A stretch of DNA of 64,000 nucleotides from Obelidium mucronatum (GCA_025765595.1 JAIVFH010000011.1:62001-126000); one strand, 5' to 3'; shown: positions 23,485-42,309, numbered from the stretch's first letter. Numbers and translations are program-made. The notes: generated by a model not told the origin, from the sequence alone.

Positions 23485-24508
23485 TGGTGCTAAACGAGTG
23501 CTGTTCCGGAGCGGGATCCTAGGAAATTCGCAGGCTGTGAGTTACTTGAATACTTCACTTCATTCGAATTCCATACCGGTTTAACGTTGGCTTGCAAGAC
23601 AGAGGATTTAACGCACTGTTGATTCAAAATGTTATAAAGACAAATGACACGACTTATTTATGTTTAATACCTCTTCTGTATCCGTGAATTGTTGTATGTT
23701 TTTTATCAAAACAAGAATTGTCAGGGTTGAGAAATTGTCAGTTAGCGAACAACAACAACAACGACGACGACGCACGCGAGACAGAGAGGAAAAAAAAATT
23801 TGGGATATAGATCGTGGTGGGATATCATAGAAGAAGTTTCCAGTTCGTAGGTAGTTGGGAGATGAATTCATTTGTGTTAGAGGTTGCTGCAAACGAAACC
23901 ATGTCAGACTATCCAACAGGACCCGCCACTAGCTCGCATACTTAGTATGAGTGAAATCGATCCATCCTTCAGTTGACCCTCCGTGACTCCCAAGTATTCG
24001 CTCCCTGGGGTTAACAACACCAACAACAAACCAACGACAACAAACCAACAACAAAAAAGAATGTGATAAAAAGCGCGTCGAAGCTTTGCTTCCCCTTGCG
24101 AGGTCGGTATAGTGCAGTAAACTGAAGATAGAGACGCGATCACACAATGAAAGGGGGTTTTACCTTGGCGAGATGACTGAATGGTGTCGCAAATACAGTC
24201 ATTTTTATGAAAGAAAAAAGAGGATTCCAAAGGCAACTTCCAAACACATCGAGACAATTTCAGACAATATTAAATGAACACAACAAGCTGATTCCAGCCG
24301 TAGCTTGTGCTGTCAAGGGACCTTTGTGGACATGGTCTGTTAAGTCTTTGTTTATATCGAGCAGGTGAACTTGCATTAGGAACTGCGCGTTATGCCCTCA
24401 CTGCCCAGCCTCAATGCGGGCTATTTGAGTTATCCGGAAGATTCCAGCGAGGGATAGACATGCAGTTGACTTGAGGTTTCCGGACACCAAAGCTCCCTTC
24501 TGACGGTT
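23485..24508. other. No gene recognised
   Basis: This is about 1 kb with only short ORFs, a CAA/CGA microsatellite near 23745-23775 and TTGTTGG-type simple sequence near 24010-24050. It shows no conserved motif, tRNA or splice-linked exon set. Confidence 0.4.
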
Positions 24509-24884
24509 TTGGTTTCACCAGAAGTCCAGCCGAGAGAAAGAGATGCGATAACTATCCATGGTGGCGAACTACACAGCGAATTCCATTCATATTTTGACTC
24601 TGAGGCTGTGAGTTCGTGTTTTCAAGGTAATAGCTCAACCATATTTGAACATTCTCAACCAATGTATTTTTTGCGAAACAGATGCCACGGTCAAACAGAA
24701 TCAGTCAATGCAACATGTTTCCCAAGAGCAAAATAACAGCACACTTGATTCAGAATTTAACAGCAAAGACCAAATCCGATATTTAACGCAGGATAATGAC
24801 TCCTGCAAATATTTAAAAAGCAGGCAAATGAGACGCGACGCCGTTCTGCAGTTACTCGAATGTAAAATGAAGAGAAACGCATGA
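24509..24884 (+). other. Possible two-exon gene fragment
   Basis: An open stretch ending in SCFQ at about 24626 can splice (GTAATAG donor, GCGAAACAG acceptor near 24681) to DATVKQNQSMQHVSQ and on to a stop at 24882-24884. That gives a Gln/Asn/Ser-rich, charged polypeptide with a basic end (MRRDAVLQLLECKMKRNA). No in-frame ATG begins the first part. There is no family resemblance. It may be a degenerate or unrecognised gene. Confidence 0.2.
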
Positions 24885-25354
24885 AATTGAATCATATCGC
24901 CCAAGCGGTCGCCATCAGATCCACAAGTTCGTTTCAGCAGTTCGTTTCAGCACAGATATTGTTGAGTGGGAATCGGTTGGCCACTATGGTGTCAAAGCAA
25001 CTAAAATGTGTGTTATTTTCCATCAAACGCCAAATAGCGGCTTCAAGGTACCTCTCACATCAAAAAATCTCGAAACATTCGCCATGTTAATATCTGGAAT
25101 GACTGTCATGATAGGTTCCATTGGTTATGTGGTTTGAGTTCGATTTTTATCAATATCTTGCATTTCAGGGTTTTAGATATTTTGACAAACAATCTCATTG
25201 AATGGAATGCGCATTATTAAGTTGGAGATTGAAGAGCGCAGTCTTACAGGAGGGATATGCATCAGTCAAGCAGTACCAGGAAGTCCCTGCCAAAGATACT
25301 CATATTATTGCAATATTTTTCTGAGCTTTTATTTTCATTTCAGGTATTAATATT
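24885..25354. other. No gene recognised
   Basis: This is intergenic sequence downstream of the dehydratase gene. It holds only short unconnected ORFs and AT-rich stretches. Confidence 0.4.
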
Positions 25355-27511
25355 TCAAATGTCAGTTGTGCAACCCAAAGAAGCGCTATTCACGTTCTTG
25401 ATGAACTTGAACAAGGTTCCCTTGCTGACCTTGTAAGGAGGAGCCACCCAGCTTTCCTTACGCTTTGCAAACTCGGCATCAGAAACATTGGTGTCAATGA
25501 CACGAGAGTTTGCATCAATGGTGATGATGTCGTCATCCTTCAGAAGAGCTATTGGTCCTCCTTCTTGAGCTTCTGGGGTAATGTGACCAATAATGAATCC
25601 CTATTTGAAAACTTGATGTGAGAAAGAAGGGCGCATAGAAATAAAACTCCAACTCACGTGAGAACCGCCAGAGAATCGTCCATCAGTCAAAAGGGCGACA
25701 GAGTCTCCAAGACCAGCACCCATAATAACAGAGGTGGGCGTCAACATTTCTGGCATACCTGGACCTCCCTTTGGCCCTTCATATCGAATCACAACAACAT
25801 GGCCCTTTTGAATCTTTCCATCCTCGACAGCCTTTAACATGTCTTCTTCAGAGTCGAAGACACGGGCTTTACCAGTGAAAGCCATTCCTTCCTTTCCGGT
25901 AATCTTGGCGACACTTCCTTCTGGGGCAACTTGTCCACGGAGGATTTGAATGTGTCCTGATGACTTGATTGGGTTTGACAGTGGGCGGAGGACTTGTTGG
26001 CCTGGAGTCAAGCCTGGGAGGTTTTCAACGTTTTCTTTCAGTGTCTTTCCAGTGACAGAGATAGTGTCTCCGTGGAGAAGTCCTTCGGAAAGGAGGTACT
26101 TGAGGACGGCTGGAGTTCCACCAATGTTGTGAATGTCTTCCATGACGTATTTACCACTATTTGCAGAAAAAGATAGCGGGGTTAAGAGGCACAGAACTGA
26201 AAGCTTTGACTAATAAAAAAACCTTGGCTTCAAGTCTGCAATAAATGGGATCTTGTCACTTATAGTCTGGAAGTCATCAATAGTCATTGGGATTCCAAAA
26301 GTACGCGCAATAGCAAGAAGATGGAGAACAACATTGGTGGATCCTTTTTTTTTAAGAAAAAGTGAGAAAACATGCAAATAATCATTCAGCTAAAGAAAAA
26401 TCAAACCTCCAAGAGCCATGGTAACAACGATGGCATTTTCAAGAGATTGACGGGTAACGATATCAGAGGGCTTGATGTCGTCAATCAACAATTTTTCAAT
26501 AGCAGCACCCGCCTTCAAGCATTCCTCGATCTTCAAAGGATCAACAGCAGGAGTAGATGATGAGTATGGAAGAGTTAAACCAATGGCTTCAATAGCACTG
26601 GCCATTGAGTTGGCGGTGTACATTCCACCACAAGCTCCGGCACCAGGACATGAGTTACGGACAATATCAGCACGCTCTTGTTCAGTGATCTTTCCAGAAA
26701 GGAATTCTCCATAGCTTTGGAACGCAGAAACAACGTCCAAAGACTTTTGAGCTGGATTCTTGATTAGTTTTTTGGATCACCTTGGTCAACAAATTTTAGG
26801 GTACTAACTTCCATCACTTCCACTGCAGGAGCCTGGCTTAATGGTACCTCCGTAAACCATCAACGAAGGACGATTAACACGACCCATTGCAATAACACAT
26901 CCAGGCATGTTCTTGTCGCATCCAGGAATAGAAATGTTGGCATCATACCATTGAGCTTTCATGACGGTTTCAATGGAATCGGCAATAATTTCACGCGACT
27001 GCAAAGAGAAACCCATTCCTTCCGTTCCCATAGAAATACCATCACTTTTTTTTTCTTCAAGTCAGATAAAGGGTTAAACTCCAAAACACTGAAAAGACGA
27101 ACCTGACACCGATCGTGTTAAATCTGAGACCAACCAATTTTCGCTGCTCGACACCCTTTTTCACCGCAGCAGCCAGATCGTTCAAGTGCATATTACATGG
27201 GTTTCCCTCGTACCTTTATTACAGCGGGGTAGGTGAAAGAAAAAAGAAACTGAAAGCAAACGGTATATACCACACGGAGCTGATTCCAACTTGAGGATAA
27301 GACATTTGGACATCAGTGATACCCACCGCGTGGACTATGGAAAAGTGGTGAGTTCCGATCTTTTAAGCATCGCTCCAGCAATCAATCAGAACATACGCAT
27401 CGCCTGGGAGGCTCCTTGCGACTTTGGCTGGGTAATTCGTGCTGAAAACTTGTTTGGCGCAGTTGCTGCAGCCGTTGACTGCCTGCGGATTTGACTGGCG
27501 AATCTTTGCAT
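25355..27511 (-). CDS. ILV3: Dihydroxy-acid dehydratase, mitochondrial
   Basis: This iron-sulfur enzyme dehydrates 2,3-dihydroxy-isovalerate and -methylvalerate to the 2-oxo acids of valine and isoleucine synthesis. Eight exons (27397-27511, 27271-27334, 27103-27213, 26809-27044, 26407-26751, 26223-26343, 25658-26156, 25355-25600) encode 578 residues with no frame damage. The N terminus ([19 protein letters not shown]) is Arg/Ser/Ala-rich without acids, a typical mitochondrial presequence. IlvD/Edd signatures are [31 protein letters not shown] with a cluster Cys, [19 protein letters not shown] with further Cys, and VITGEGMAF-like and GGSH segments near the end. Length and motif order match fungal Ilv3. 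The pathway implies amino-acid prototrophy for branched chains. Confidence 0.95.
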
Positions 27512-27729
27512 TTTTCGAGAGTTAAATTATAATTTATCTGATTTTAGATAAGGAGAGAGTGCATAAAAATGATTTCTGATGATTCGTTGTTAAATAAGAT
27601 TTGAACCAGTTTTATTCAGCTTTTCAATCCTCAGTATGTTGCAGTCGAAACAACCCACTTTGTAATCATCAAACCAAAAACAACAATAACACCATATATA
27701 CGTGTTGAAGTAAAGTGTGTGAAAGTTTC

Positions 27730-28376
27730 TTAACGGTAAGACTTTTGGAAACGAGCACGGGCACCCTTTCCTCCGAACTTCTTTGGCTCGCAACGACGTG
27801 GGTCAGAGACAAGGAGGGTACGGTCGTAGGTGGTGAGGATGGTCTTGAGCTCTCTCTTGGAGGCTTCGTCGACGTCTAACGTGAGGAAATGATTTAGTTA
27901 GATTTCAGCGTGAGCGAAGATGGAAATTGAAGATTCCTATCATCCATCTCCCAAAATGAACAGATCCCAATATACTGGCGCAAAAACAGTGACAAGCAAA
28001 ACTAAACCCAAAAAAATAATACTCACACTTTTGGTAGTAAGCAACGATGGCCTTGGCAAGAGCCTGTCTGATGGCGTAGATCTGGGAAGTAGCACCTCCT
28101 CCAGAAACACGGATACGGATATCAACTCCAGCAAACTTGTCCTGTCCGAGGATCAAAACTGGCTCGTATACCTTGAGCTTAAGGATCTCTGGCTGGACGA
28201 GCTCGAGTGGGGAACCGTTGAGCTTGATGAGACCAGAACCCTTCTTGCAGTAGGCAACGGCAGTGGCGGTTTTCTAATCAAATCGGATATAGAGAAGAGC
28301 CAGTTTAGCATCCCACGTTGGTACTTGTTTCACTGTTTACCTTGCGACCGTAGGTTTGGACAGCTTCGACAGACAT
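27730..28376 (-). CDS. RPS16: 40S ribosomal protein S16 (uS9)
   Basis: Three exons (28341-28376, 28027-28273, 27730-27875) give 142 residues, the usual length. The start [12 protein letters not shown] is a 12-codon first exon, followed by [37 protein letters not shown] and the invariant C terminus [18 protein letters not shown], which contacts P-site tRNA in uS9 proteins. A short first exon at a ribosomal protein gene is a common fungal arrangement. Confidence 0.97.
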
Positions 28377-29065
28377 TCTATTGGAGGGCGAATTTGAATT
28401 GTGTGTATTTTGATTAGCGACATGTCTAAGCTACTTTGATGGGTATTTCAGGAATTCGCAGAGTGGGGTGGTGAGTTCCAAAGTCTGGTTTGAGTTTCCG
28501 AGATCCACAGATGAGCCGACACAGTGAAATCAAGCATCGAGCATCAATGCTTCTGCATCCTACAGTCCTTCTGCTTCGTTGGATCTGTTCATCGCTTTTT
28601 GCCACTGCATGCGACTGCCTCTTCATGAGCTCCAACCACTCCCACCGACGATTCTCCATCCTGTAATCCAGGCGATTCGATTCGAGCGGCTGCAGTCTCT
28701 GATGGCTGGTTTGATGCGTTGATGCGATGGCTGGGGGTGGTGGGGATGGCTGCCGCCCAAGGAGATGTCACGTACGTTTGGGAAAGACAAAGAGGAAGCG
28801 CAAATTTTACAACATGGTCGCTTTTTCGTTCAAGGAGTATTCAGTCAACTGAACAATCGGTTTATTCAGACTATCCAGACTGCGGTCTTCTTTTCATCGC
28901 ACGGACCATCTCCGTTTTCTCCTTCTCCTGCCAATTCTGCTACTGCTGCTACTTCCATAAACAGTTGCTTCCCCAAAACAAAAAACAAACAAACAGGACA
29001 GAACAAACTAGTTAAAAAAAAGAGGGGTAAAAAATAAATTGGGATATTGTTTTTTTTTATACAAG
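28377..29065. other. Intergenic; weak ORF 28765-29037 on plus
   Basis: The stretch holds the uS9 promoter and the RPB1 3' flank. A plus-strand ORF from ATG 28765 to 29037 reads MSRTFGKDKEEAQILQHG and then Ser/Asn/Thr- and Lys-rich low complexity. It has no family resemblance and lies in 3'-flank sequence, so I do not call it a gene. Confidence 0.35.
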
Positions 29066-35203
<6,138 letters not shown>

Positions 35204-36549
35204 GAAATTGACGACTCAAATTAAATCCAATGCGATTGATCCCAAATAAATGCTTTTTTTTGACGGTTTTTTTTTTGTTCGACTGAAGGATTTTTTGGAG
35301 GAAAGCGAAAAAGAGAGCCCAAACTTTGAACGAAGTATTTCAAATGAGTCGCTTTTCTAAGATTCGGACAACGGAACCAACAAACCTGAAAATCAAATAA
35401 AAAACAGAGGAAAAATAAAAGACAGCTTCGACCACAAAGGAGAGCTGAGAGAGCAAGTAAAAAACTGTGACGAATTAAAATTCAGACTGGTTGTCAGCAG
35501 CGCCACAATAGAGTCAGAGATGAAAGTAGTTTGATATCGACAGAGAGAGAAGGTGGACGGGTTGCGTTCGTTTATTCGGGAAAGAGGGTGAGTTAGCACT
35601 GGATTGGGACACAGGCTCATCCACATCCAAGTCCTCCTCTCCCTCAAGTCCTCGATCCTCCATTTGTCCACAGGATTATTGATAACTCATTTTATCATAA
35701 GCGGTAACTGCTAGCGAGCCCATTGCCAAGTCTCTCAGTGTAGACTAGGCTACTTCCATCACCTTCCCAAACCAGTCTCCAATCTCAAAGCAAACAGGAG
35801 TCATTTCAAACCTTTTTGAGTTTCTGTCTTTATACGCTTTACAGTACGTAAGAGCAGAGGCAAAAAGACTGGTGTTGGTTGGTTTTGGTTGTTTGGTGCT
35901 CGTTGCAAATGTGGATTTTGCAAAGATAAAAGAAGACTTCAGAACTATTCCATTTCCCTTCTAACCTGTAGTTACAGGACCCACATGAGCATTATCAAAT
36001 CCCCAATAAATTCCCTGTATATTTCGGTTAATTGGAGAAGTAATTGTAATTTGTAACGGATATTTCAAAGTATGTAGAGGAGGAAGCAGGCTAAGAATAA
36101 AATCACACTCAGTATTATGCAGGAACTAAACAAAAACACGTGTTTAAGCAGCAGTCGAGAGCCAGCCGAGACCTTTCCAGTGTTGTGCAATGTTAAGTGC
36201 ATTTTTAGCAGCTTTGATCAAATCCAAAAATCGAAGTACGAGATGCTTCCCTCGCCCATCACCACCCGCCAACAGCAACAGCACGCCATCGGACGGCATC
36301 AGACGGACTTGGAGACTGTTTGGGGGAGGAGTCGATGACTCGGGAATGCGGTGGATGGAGGAGCGTTGGATTGCCAGCAGACATGTCTGACTGCAAAACA
36401 ACAGTTCAATCACTTCCGAATCTTGCGGATTGGGCAGAACTCTATCGATTAGCGTGGAACTGAGGCGTGGAGTGAATCCGACATTCCATTCTCTCAAAAC
36501 AATCAGAGGATACCAAGTTGACTTACCACACCTTTCCTTCTCTTTCAGA
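35204..36549. other. Intergenic between divergent RPB1 and eL32 genes
   Basis: This is 1.35 kb with no supported gene. The RPB1 leader side has T runs and GA-rich sequence. The eL32 side has a pyrimidine-rich tract and a CTTTCAG just before the ATG, possibly a 5'UTR intron acceptor. The ORFs at 36144-36605 and 35393-35671 show no family signal. Confidence 0.45.
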
Positions 36550-37028
36550 ATGGTTACTCCACTCAACAAGACTAAGATCGTCAAGAAGCGCACCAACCCT
36601 TTCACCCGTCACCAATCTGACAGATACAAGAAGATCGATGTGAGTCTCGACATGGAAGGCCGTCACCAAAAAAAAGCGACTAACAACCGACATTTTCAAA
36701 CTATGGAAAATAACAGGCCTCGTGGAGAAAGCCAAAGGGTATTGATAACCGTGTCCGTAGAAGATTCAAGGGACAGATTGCCATGCCAAAGATTGGTTAC
36801 GGATCCAACAAGATCACTAAGCACTTGTTGCCATCTGGATTCAGAAAGTTCCTCGTTTCCAACGTTGCTGACTTGGACCTCCTTTTGATGCACAACCGCT
36901 CCTACGCCGCCGAAATCGCCCACAACGTCAGCTCCAAGAAGCGTATTGAAATTCTTGCCCGTGCTGTTCAATTGGACGTGAAGGTTACCAACGCTGGTGG
37001 TCGCGTTCGTGCTGCTGAATCCGAGTAA
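36550..37028 (+). CDS. RPL32: 60S ribosomal protein L32 (eL32)
   Basis: Two exons (36550-36639, 36717-37028) give 133 residues, the normal length. Family blocks are [57 protein letters not shown] and the helix ending [17 protein letters not shown]. The splice joins KKID to ASWRKPKG exactly as in other eL32 proteins. A pyrimidine-rich stretch precedes the ATG. Confidence 0.96.
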
Positions 37029-37228
37029 ATGTATTAGTGCTCAAAAAAAACAACTTCCTTTGCTGCTTTGTTTTATCAGAACAACTTGGTCTGGGTGGAT
37101 TCTAGTTCTTGTTGTGAACTTTATACATTTGCAATAAAACACGGTCCAATTCTCTTGATAAAATACCTTCATTGGTTACTTGATATTTAGTCTCTACTTT
37201 TAGTGAATTGCACAGAATAATAACAAAA

Positions 37229-38282
37229 ATGGATCACAAGCAAATCAATGACCACAACTTGAGGGTCTTGCGGAGACACGATGACAAGATTTCCGCCATA
37301 CTAGACTCAACTAGTCATGTTGTTGTTTACGAGTTTGACGAGGGAAAACAGTCTTGGGTGGGTTTGTAACACTCCATCAGTGACGTAACACTGACAGTCA
37401 ACAGACCAAAAGGGGGATTGAAGGAACGCTGTTTATTATTGAACGAGATAATACTCTGAAACACCGCATGATGATTCTAAACAGACTTGGACTCGAAAAC
37501 TTGGAGGTTGATTTGAATGCCGACATTGAGTTCCAACTGACGGGGGATTATGTCATTTATCGGGATCCTTCTCAAGGTATAGAAAATTCACTGCGGCAAT
37601 TATCTGGGTTGCTGTGGAGGATGGTGGTAGGGGAAGGGGCAGTGGAGAACAAAACAATGCCCAAAAGAACCTTGTTCTTATTGTCTTTTCCCTCCATTAG
37701 AACACGTACAAGGGCTTTGGATCTACGAAGCGCAGGATCGGACTCGATTATCAGAATCGCTCCAAGAGTTTGTATTAATGTTTTCCCCCCCTTTGGGTTT
37801 TCCAACATGTTTTTTTTTGTAGAAAGTGTGCCACATCCTACCAAGCGCCTACTGTTCCAGAACATCCTCAAACTGGAATCAATTTGATGCATCTTTTAAT
37901 GAGCAACAATAACAACAATGCTTCAAATGCGGCCCAAATGAGACAGCTGCAGCAACCTCAACCTCAACACCAACAACAACACCAACAACAACACCAGCAA
38001 CAATACCTTCAACCTATCAACGTTGAGTGTTTTCTGTTTTTTTCTGTTCCCCATTATTATTTTTTTTAGGTTGAACTCTTAACCCCTTTTTTCATTTTCT
38101 CTCAGACTGTAATCCCTCCACTGAAACACCTACAAGTTCTATGGAGTGTATTAGATACCTGTTTGATGCCACACCACGTTCCTCGATCTCTTTCGTTTGA
38201 AGAGTTTAATTCACGTTTGGCAAGGCTGGTTGCTGAGCCCAGCTTCCAAGCCAACCTTTACGACGCATACAAGACGGTGTGA
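37229..38282 (+). CDS. DCP1: mRNA-decapping enzyme subunit 1
   Basis: DCP1 activates the Dcp2 decapping nuclease in cytoplasmic P bodies. Five exons (37229-37357, 37405-37576, 37701-37767, 37823-38021, 38106-38282) give 247 residues. The EVH1-like fold shows NLRVLRRHDDKISAILDSTS, VVVYEFDEGKQSWTKRGIEG and GDYVIYRDPSQEHVQGLWIY, in the order found in DCP1. A Gln-rich linker follows. The C-terminal helix FEEFNSRLARLVAEPSFQ resembles the trimerisation segment of longer DCP1 proteins. It is larger than yeast-core-only forms and smaller than animal ones. Confidence 0.88.
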
Positions 38283-38401
38283 AGTTGGTTGAAAGAGTGT
38301 AGTTTATTGGCTCCCTCCAACAATAAAAAAGAAAATTTAAATAATAATCGAATATTCGCACACGATTTGGAACCCTTTTCTGTTTCCCCTCGCTTTTTTT
38401 G

Positions 38402-38425
38402 TTTTTTTTTTTTTTTTTTTTTTTT
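38402..38425. repeat. 24-base T run between convergent DCP1 and zinc-finger genes
   Basis: This homopolymer lies just beyond the DCP1 stop and before the stop of the minus-strand zinc-finger gene, in their shared 3' flank. Confidence 0.85.
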
Positions 38426-38444
38426 ATTTTTGGTTTTTGTGGTG

Positions 38445-40181
38445 TCATTGAAGAAACAGAAATTCATCCAAAGAACCCATTCCCGCAATCGAACCACGTC
38501 GCGAAATAATATTTGAAAGTGACATTTTCCTGCCAGTTCCTCTACTGTGAAAGATTTGGTTGTGATTTAATTGTTGCTGTTGGTTTTGTGAAATCGCCTT
38601 GCTGTGATTCACGAGAAGGTCTTCTGGTGTCGATAGCAATAGCGGTTGAGGTGGTGGTGGTGGTGGTAGCATCGACGTGAAAGACGTGTTTCTATTGGCA
38701 GGTGCTGCTGCGGGTGACGGTGCTGCTGTCGTCGTCCATTGTTGAACAGGATATGGTTCTTTTGATACAAGTGGTATTGGTTTCGCGAATTCTTCACAAA
38801 TGGTATTGAGCATGCTGGAAGTGTTTTTGGATGGAAAGGAAAAGCTACTTTTTCTATATTGCTGATTGTGTAGTTGCTCTTGTTGTTGTTGCTGGAATAG
38901 CGGCTGTATCGATGGCGATGCCGCAAAGTTGGTTTGAGAAAGGAGAGAAAGGGCATCCAGGGCAGACATTTTGCGGCGAATCGCGTCAGGCGTCGTGGGA
39001 GTTACGGATAGGGTTTCTGTTTGTGGAGTTGAAGAGTTGCTGATGCTTGATGCTGGTTCAATGAGGTTTGCGGCTTGCAAGATCTGATCGAGACTGTTGT
39101 TGACAATAGGCGTAGCTTCTGCTTGTTGTTTCGGCTGTTGATGGTATGGAGCTTATGTTTCTGATTTGAGTGTTCAAATAACTGGGATGCGGCGGTGTAC
39201 GTAGTAATGCATGTGAATTCGAGAAGCTGGGACTGACAAACGGGTGACTAGATGTAACAACATCTCCATTGTAATGGCTTGAAGATAGTATTTGAGTTCT
39301 ATTCATGTTATTTTGTTGCGCGAGCAGTTGGCAATGTTGGCATTTGCAGTTTTGTGGATGCGTTAGATAGAATGGTGCGATTTGTTGGACAGATGATTCT
39401 AGATGTATTCGTAGCGTCCCAGCATTGTGGATCATTTGGATATACATGTTCGACAATCTGCTGGGTGTGTTGTGAGCGTGCCTTGTATTCGATTGGTGGT
39501 GAAACTTCAAATAAATAAAAATTAGGGTTTACTTTTGACCCTTTATATCAAAATTTTTTTGAATGTACCTGACTGTGGCTGCTGTCGTAAAAGCGCCCAT
39601 GGGTTCTGCTGTTGCTGTCCTTGTTGTTGCTGGTGAGGAATGAGTTGCGGCTGAGGAGATGGATTGAATTGAGTCTGTGGGGAAGCAGATGTCGATGATG
39701 TTGATGACGATAAGAATTGCTCAAGCGAGTGATCAGGATGATTGGCTTTTTGCATCTGTTGTTGCTGCTGTTGCCGCCGAGTGTTTTCATCCAAATTAAA
39801 GTGAGATGTTGACCTCTTGATGGCGGCAGAAGTCGATCCTTGCGATCCGCTATCACTTTCCACTTTCTTGTTTAGCACAATAGTTGAAGTTCTATACGAT
39901 GATGGTGCGCCGAGTCCCTTCTTCTGATGCAGTCTCATGTGTCGAAGGAGTTCATCGTTTCGGCCAAATCGCTTGAGGCAAACTGTACACTGAAACGGCC
40001 GTTCACCCGTGTGAATTCGATGGTGGCGAGTCAAGTGCTCTAACCTTTGGAAAGCTGCGCAGAGCGAGCGGTCAAAATCCGTATCAGAATTCCAATCCTT
40101 ATGCACAATACCTTTGTTGCAGACTGCGCATTCAAATGGTCGTTCCTTTACGGGTGAATCTTTGGTTTCAACTGCATCCAT
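38445..40181 (-). CDS. C2H2 zinc-finger transcription factor, MIG1/CreA-like finger pair
   Basis: Three exons (40112-40181, 39569-40054, 38445-39504) encode about 537 residues. Removing the 57-base intron at 40055-40111 restores finger 1 as [21 protein letters not shown]. Finger 2 is [21 protein letters not shown], and the linker is TGERPFQ. The LEHLTRH and NDELLRH helices resemble fungal carbon-catabolite repressors MIG1/CreA, whose targets have GC-box sites. The rest is low complexity (poly-Q, Ser, Pro, His), ending with a basic stretch. The frame changes twice in exon 3, between about 39,390 and 39,480 and near 39,135. Each is corrected by removing one base, joining the sequence to [17 protein letters not shown]. 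Specific targets cannot be predicted. Confidence 0.75.
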
Positions 40182-41138
40182 TTGAAGTGTATGGCTTGTG
40201 GGCTTATGTGGCTCAAACGGGGGTGTGGTGTGTGGGGAGAAGCCGTTGCGGGGACAAAAAGAAATGTGAGGAAAAGATCACCAGACCAAGTGGTTTTTTG
40301 GTGTGAGATCACGAAAAGAATGTTGAAAATTTTCCAAAGATCTCTCGCTTTCATGTTTGTCATCAGGCCGGAAATACGCACTGAGAGGGAGACAAAGCGG
40401 GTGGGTAATTCTAATGGATGTATTCGGAGTAGATTCCGTTGTGTGTTGGTGGAGCAAAACCAGTTTTCGACGCTGACAAATGCAAAAGTAGTCAAAAAAA
40501 ATTCAATGCAGTTTGGGTTGTGATTTGGAGTTGCCCCAACAAACATTGATTGCAAACCATTTCATGTGCATAGACGGAAAATTAGCTCTCGACTGCGTCA
40601 TACTGTTTATCCCATACATTGGCGTTGCGAACTGCATACAGACAACGAAACCTTGAGGTCAGCACCAAAACTGCCCGCCTATTAATTAACAGCGTTACTG
40701 GCGCTACTGTGAAACTCTTCTTGATGTTTCGACACAGCTCCGCGAAGTTTCTGTTTACTGTTCTTGAACAGCTGATGTACTATTGGCTGCATTCTTTATG
40801 CAAGCACACTACTTGCTTCTCGTCGGCTAGATATTCCAGTGTCCTCTCTCTCATATGCTTGATTCAAGAAGTGGCTCTCTTGGAAGCCACTGATTAAATC
40901 ACGGTCACGTGACTTGACAAGGACTTTCTCAACGCTCATTCCTGTTATCTCTCCTCCTGCATCTTTTTCTGCTGCTCAAACACCGTTGTAAAAGCACATA
41001 TTTTGTCTTTATTAGTATTCTAATTGTGTGGGCCGAGTCACGTTCAAATGGCCAACGTCGCCTTCTTTGTGCAGCACGGAAGCAGCGCCTGATCGAGACG
41101 CACTTCGACGCACTCTCGTCCGCTGACTGACGTTTCCG
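40182..41138. other. Intergenic, no gene recognised
   Basis: This is upstream of the zinc-finger gene, about 960 bases. Short ORFs only. The last 100 bases (from 41040) rise sharply in GC as the next small gene begins. Confidence 0.4.
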
Positions 41139-41644
41139 ATGCGACTGAAGCGCTCGCCGCCACCCCGTCCGTCCGCCTCCGCCTCCGCTTGCCCGCGGCC
41201 GTCGCGCGCGCTGACTCTTGATGTTCATGTTATCGGCGGCGTTGCTGATCTGCTCTACTCGCAGCAAATCTACGTTGACGAGACGTCCCTAGGTATGGTG
41301 CTTGTATTTCGACTGTACCAAAGATGCAGATATTCTGAGCTTAGTAAACCAACCATCAAAACTGACGCATTTCCAAAAGCAAATTAATTGTACCAAGTTT
41401 GTCACTTACATCAAGAACACTATACTGAGACTCTTTTTTTCTTTTTTTTTTTTTTTTTCTTTTTTTTGAAGAAACCATGATACAAATTTTTTTGGGGCAA
41501 CAAAAACTTTTCTTCCTCGGATTCAACAATGACGTTCAGCACACACATGTTGAATACCCCCAAGATTGTATGACTCCTCAAAAATACGTTTTGCAACATA
41601 AAAAAAACAAAAAAGGTTCAACTTCTGGCTTGGAAGTTAGCTAG
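41139..41644 (+). CDS. Small unknown protein, GC-rich first exon
   Basis: Two exons (41139-41292, 41472-41644) give 108 residues. The start is Ser/Pro/Arg/Ala-rich, then LTLDVHVIGGVADLLYSQQI and, after the splice, IQIFLGQQKLFFLGFNND and HVEYPQDCMTPQKYVLQ, ending with a Lys-rich tail. Both exons are open and join in phase across an intron with consensus borders and T runs, which supports a real gene. No family is recognised. The start could lie further upstream, because the GC-rich frame is open on that side. Confidence 0.4.
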
Positions 41645-41841
41645 CGCATAATACTCCGACCTACGCGAGTATTGGAAAGCCGTACGTTTCTTTTATGCAA
41701 GCTTGGATAAATTTGGGAGCACTGTCCGACCGCAATGCTGAAATCATCTGCTGTTAGTATTCGCGCACTTGAACAAACAGTTCTGCTTCATATTTGCCAT
41801 TGTAATGCGAAGGACGGTGCTGACACCCTACCTTCCTTGCC

Positions 41842-41845
<4 letters not shown>

Positions 41846-41893
<48 letters not shown>
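41846..41893. repeat. 48-base T run
   Basis: All T from 41846 to 41893. It is one of two T runs bounding foreign sequence inside the damaged coiled-coil copy. Confidence 0.9.
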
Positions 41894-41896
<3 letters not shown>

Positions 41897-42192
41897 TTTC
41901 GCCCCAGTGGTCGTCTGATTGTATAAACTCGGCAGAGACAGCTTGCAAGAAACTGCGCACGTGACTCGCATGAGTTATTCGAGTCGTGGGAACTTCACCT
42001 TCCCTGTCCAAGATCCCCTTCAAAACAAAATGAAGGTAATTGAACCGCCCCGTTTCCCCCCATCAACCGTGAATACTTGTTGTTGAGTGCTCTATCGGTT
42101 CTCGATACTGCGGACTCTGGCATGTTTTTTGTTGATAGTCGTTTTGTACCCATTTCCAGACCGACGTTTCGCGGCGAGGAACCCTCGAGCGT

Positions 42193-42195
<3 letters not shown>

Positions 42196-42226
<31 letters not shown>
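42196..42226. repeat. 31-base T run
   Basis: All T from 42196 to 42226. On the minus strand it is an A tract placed right after the RYQG segment of the truncated copy, the position expected of a tail on a truncated transcript copy. Confidence 0.9.
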
Positions 42227-42227
<1 letters not shown>

Positions 42228-42309
42228 GCGCGCTGCAACAACTCCCCTGGTACCGTTGCGCAATGTCCTGGAATGAAACCACGCAATTGGGAGTTGTCCT
42301 CCCTCAAAC

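Noticed and set aside
28765..29037. Plus-strand ORF starting MSRTFGKDKEE as a gene
   Set aside because: No family, half of it low complexity, located in the 3' flank of RPB1; left as unsupported.
36144..36605. 153-codon minus-strand ORF upstream of eL32
   Set aside because: Composition is not protein-like in a conserved way, it overlaps the eL32 promoter and leader, and it has no family signal.
40055..40111. Unusually long first C2H2 finger with an insert
   Set aside because: The insert is a 57-base intron with GT..AG ends; the spliced finger is normal.
41846..42226. Two T runs taken as the tails of a complete LINE or SINE
   Set aside because: The 300 bases between them show no reverse transcriptase, pol III boxes or clear target-site duplication that I can see; only a bounded insert is supported.
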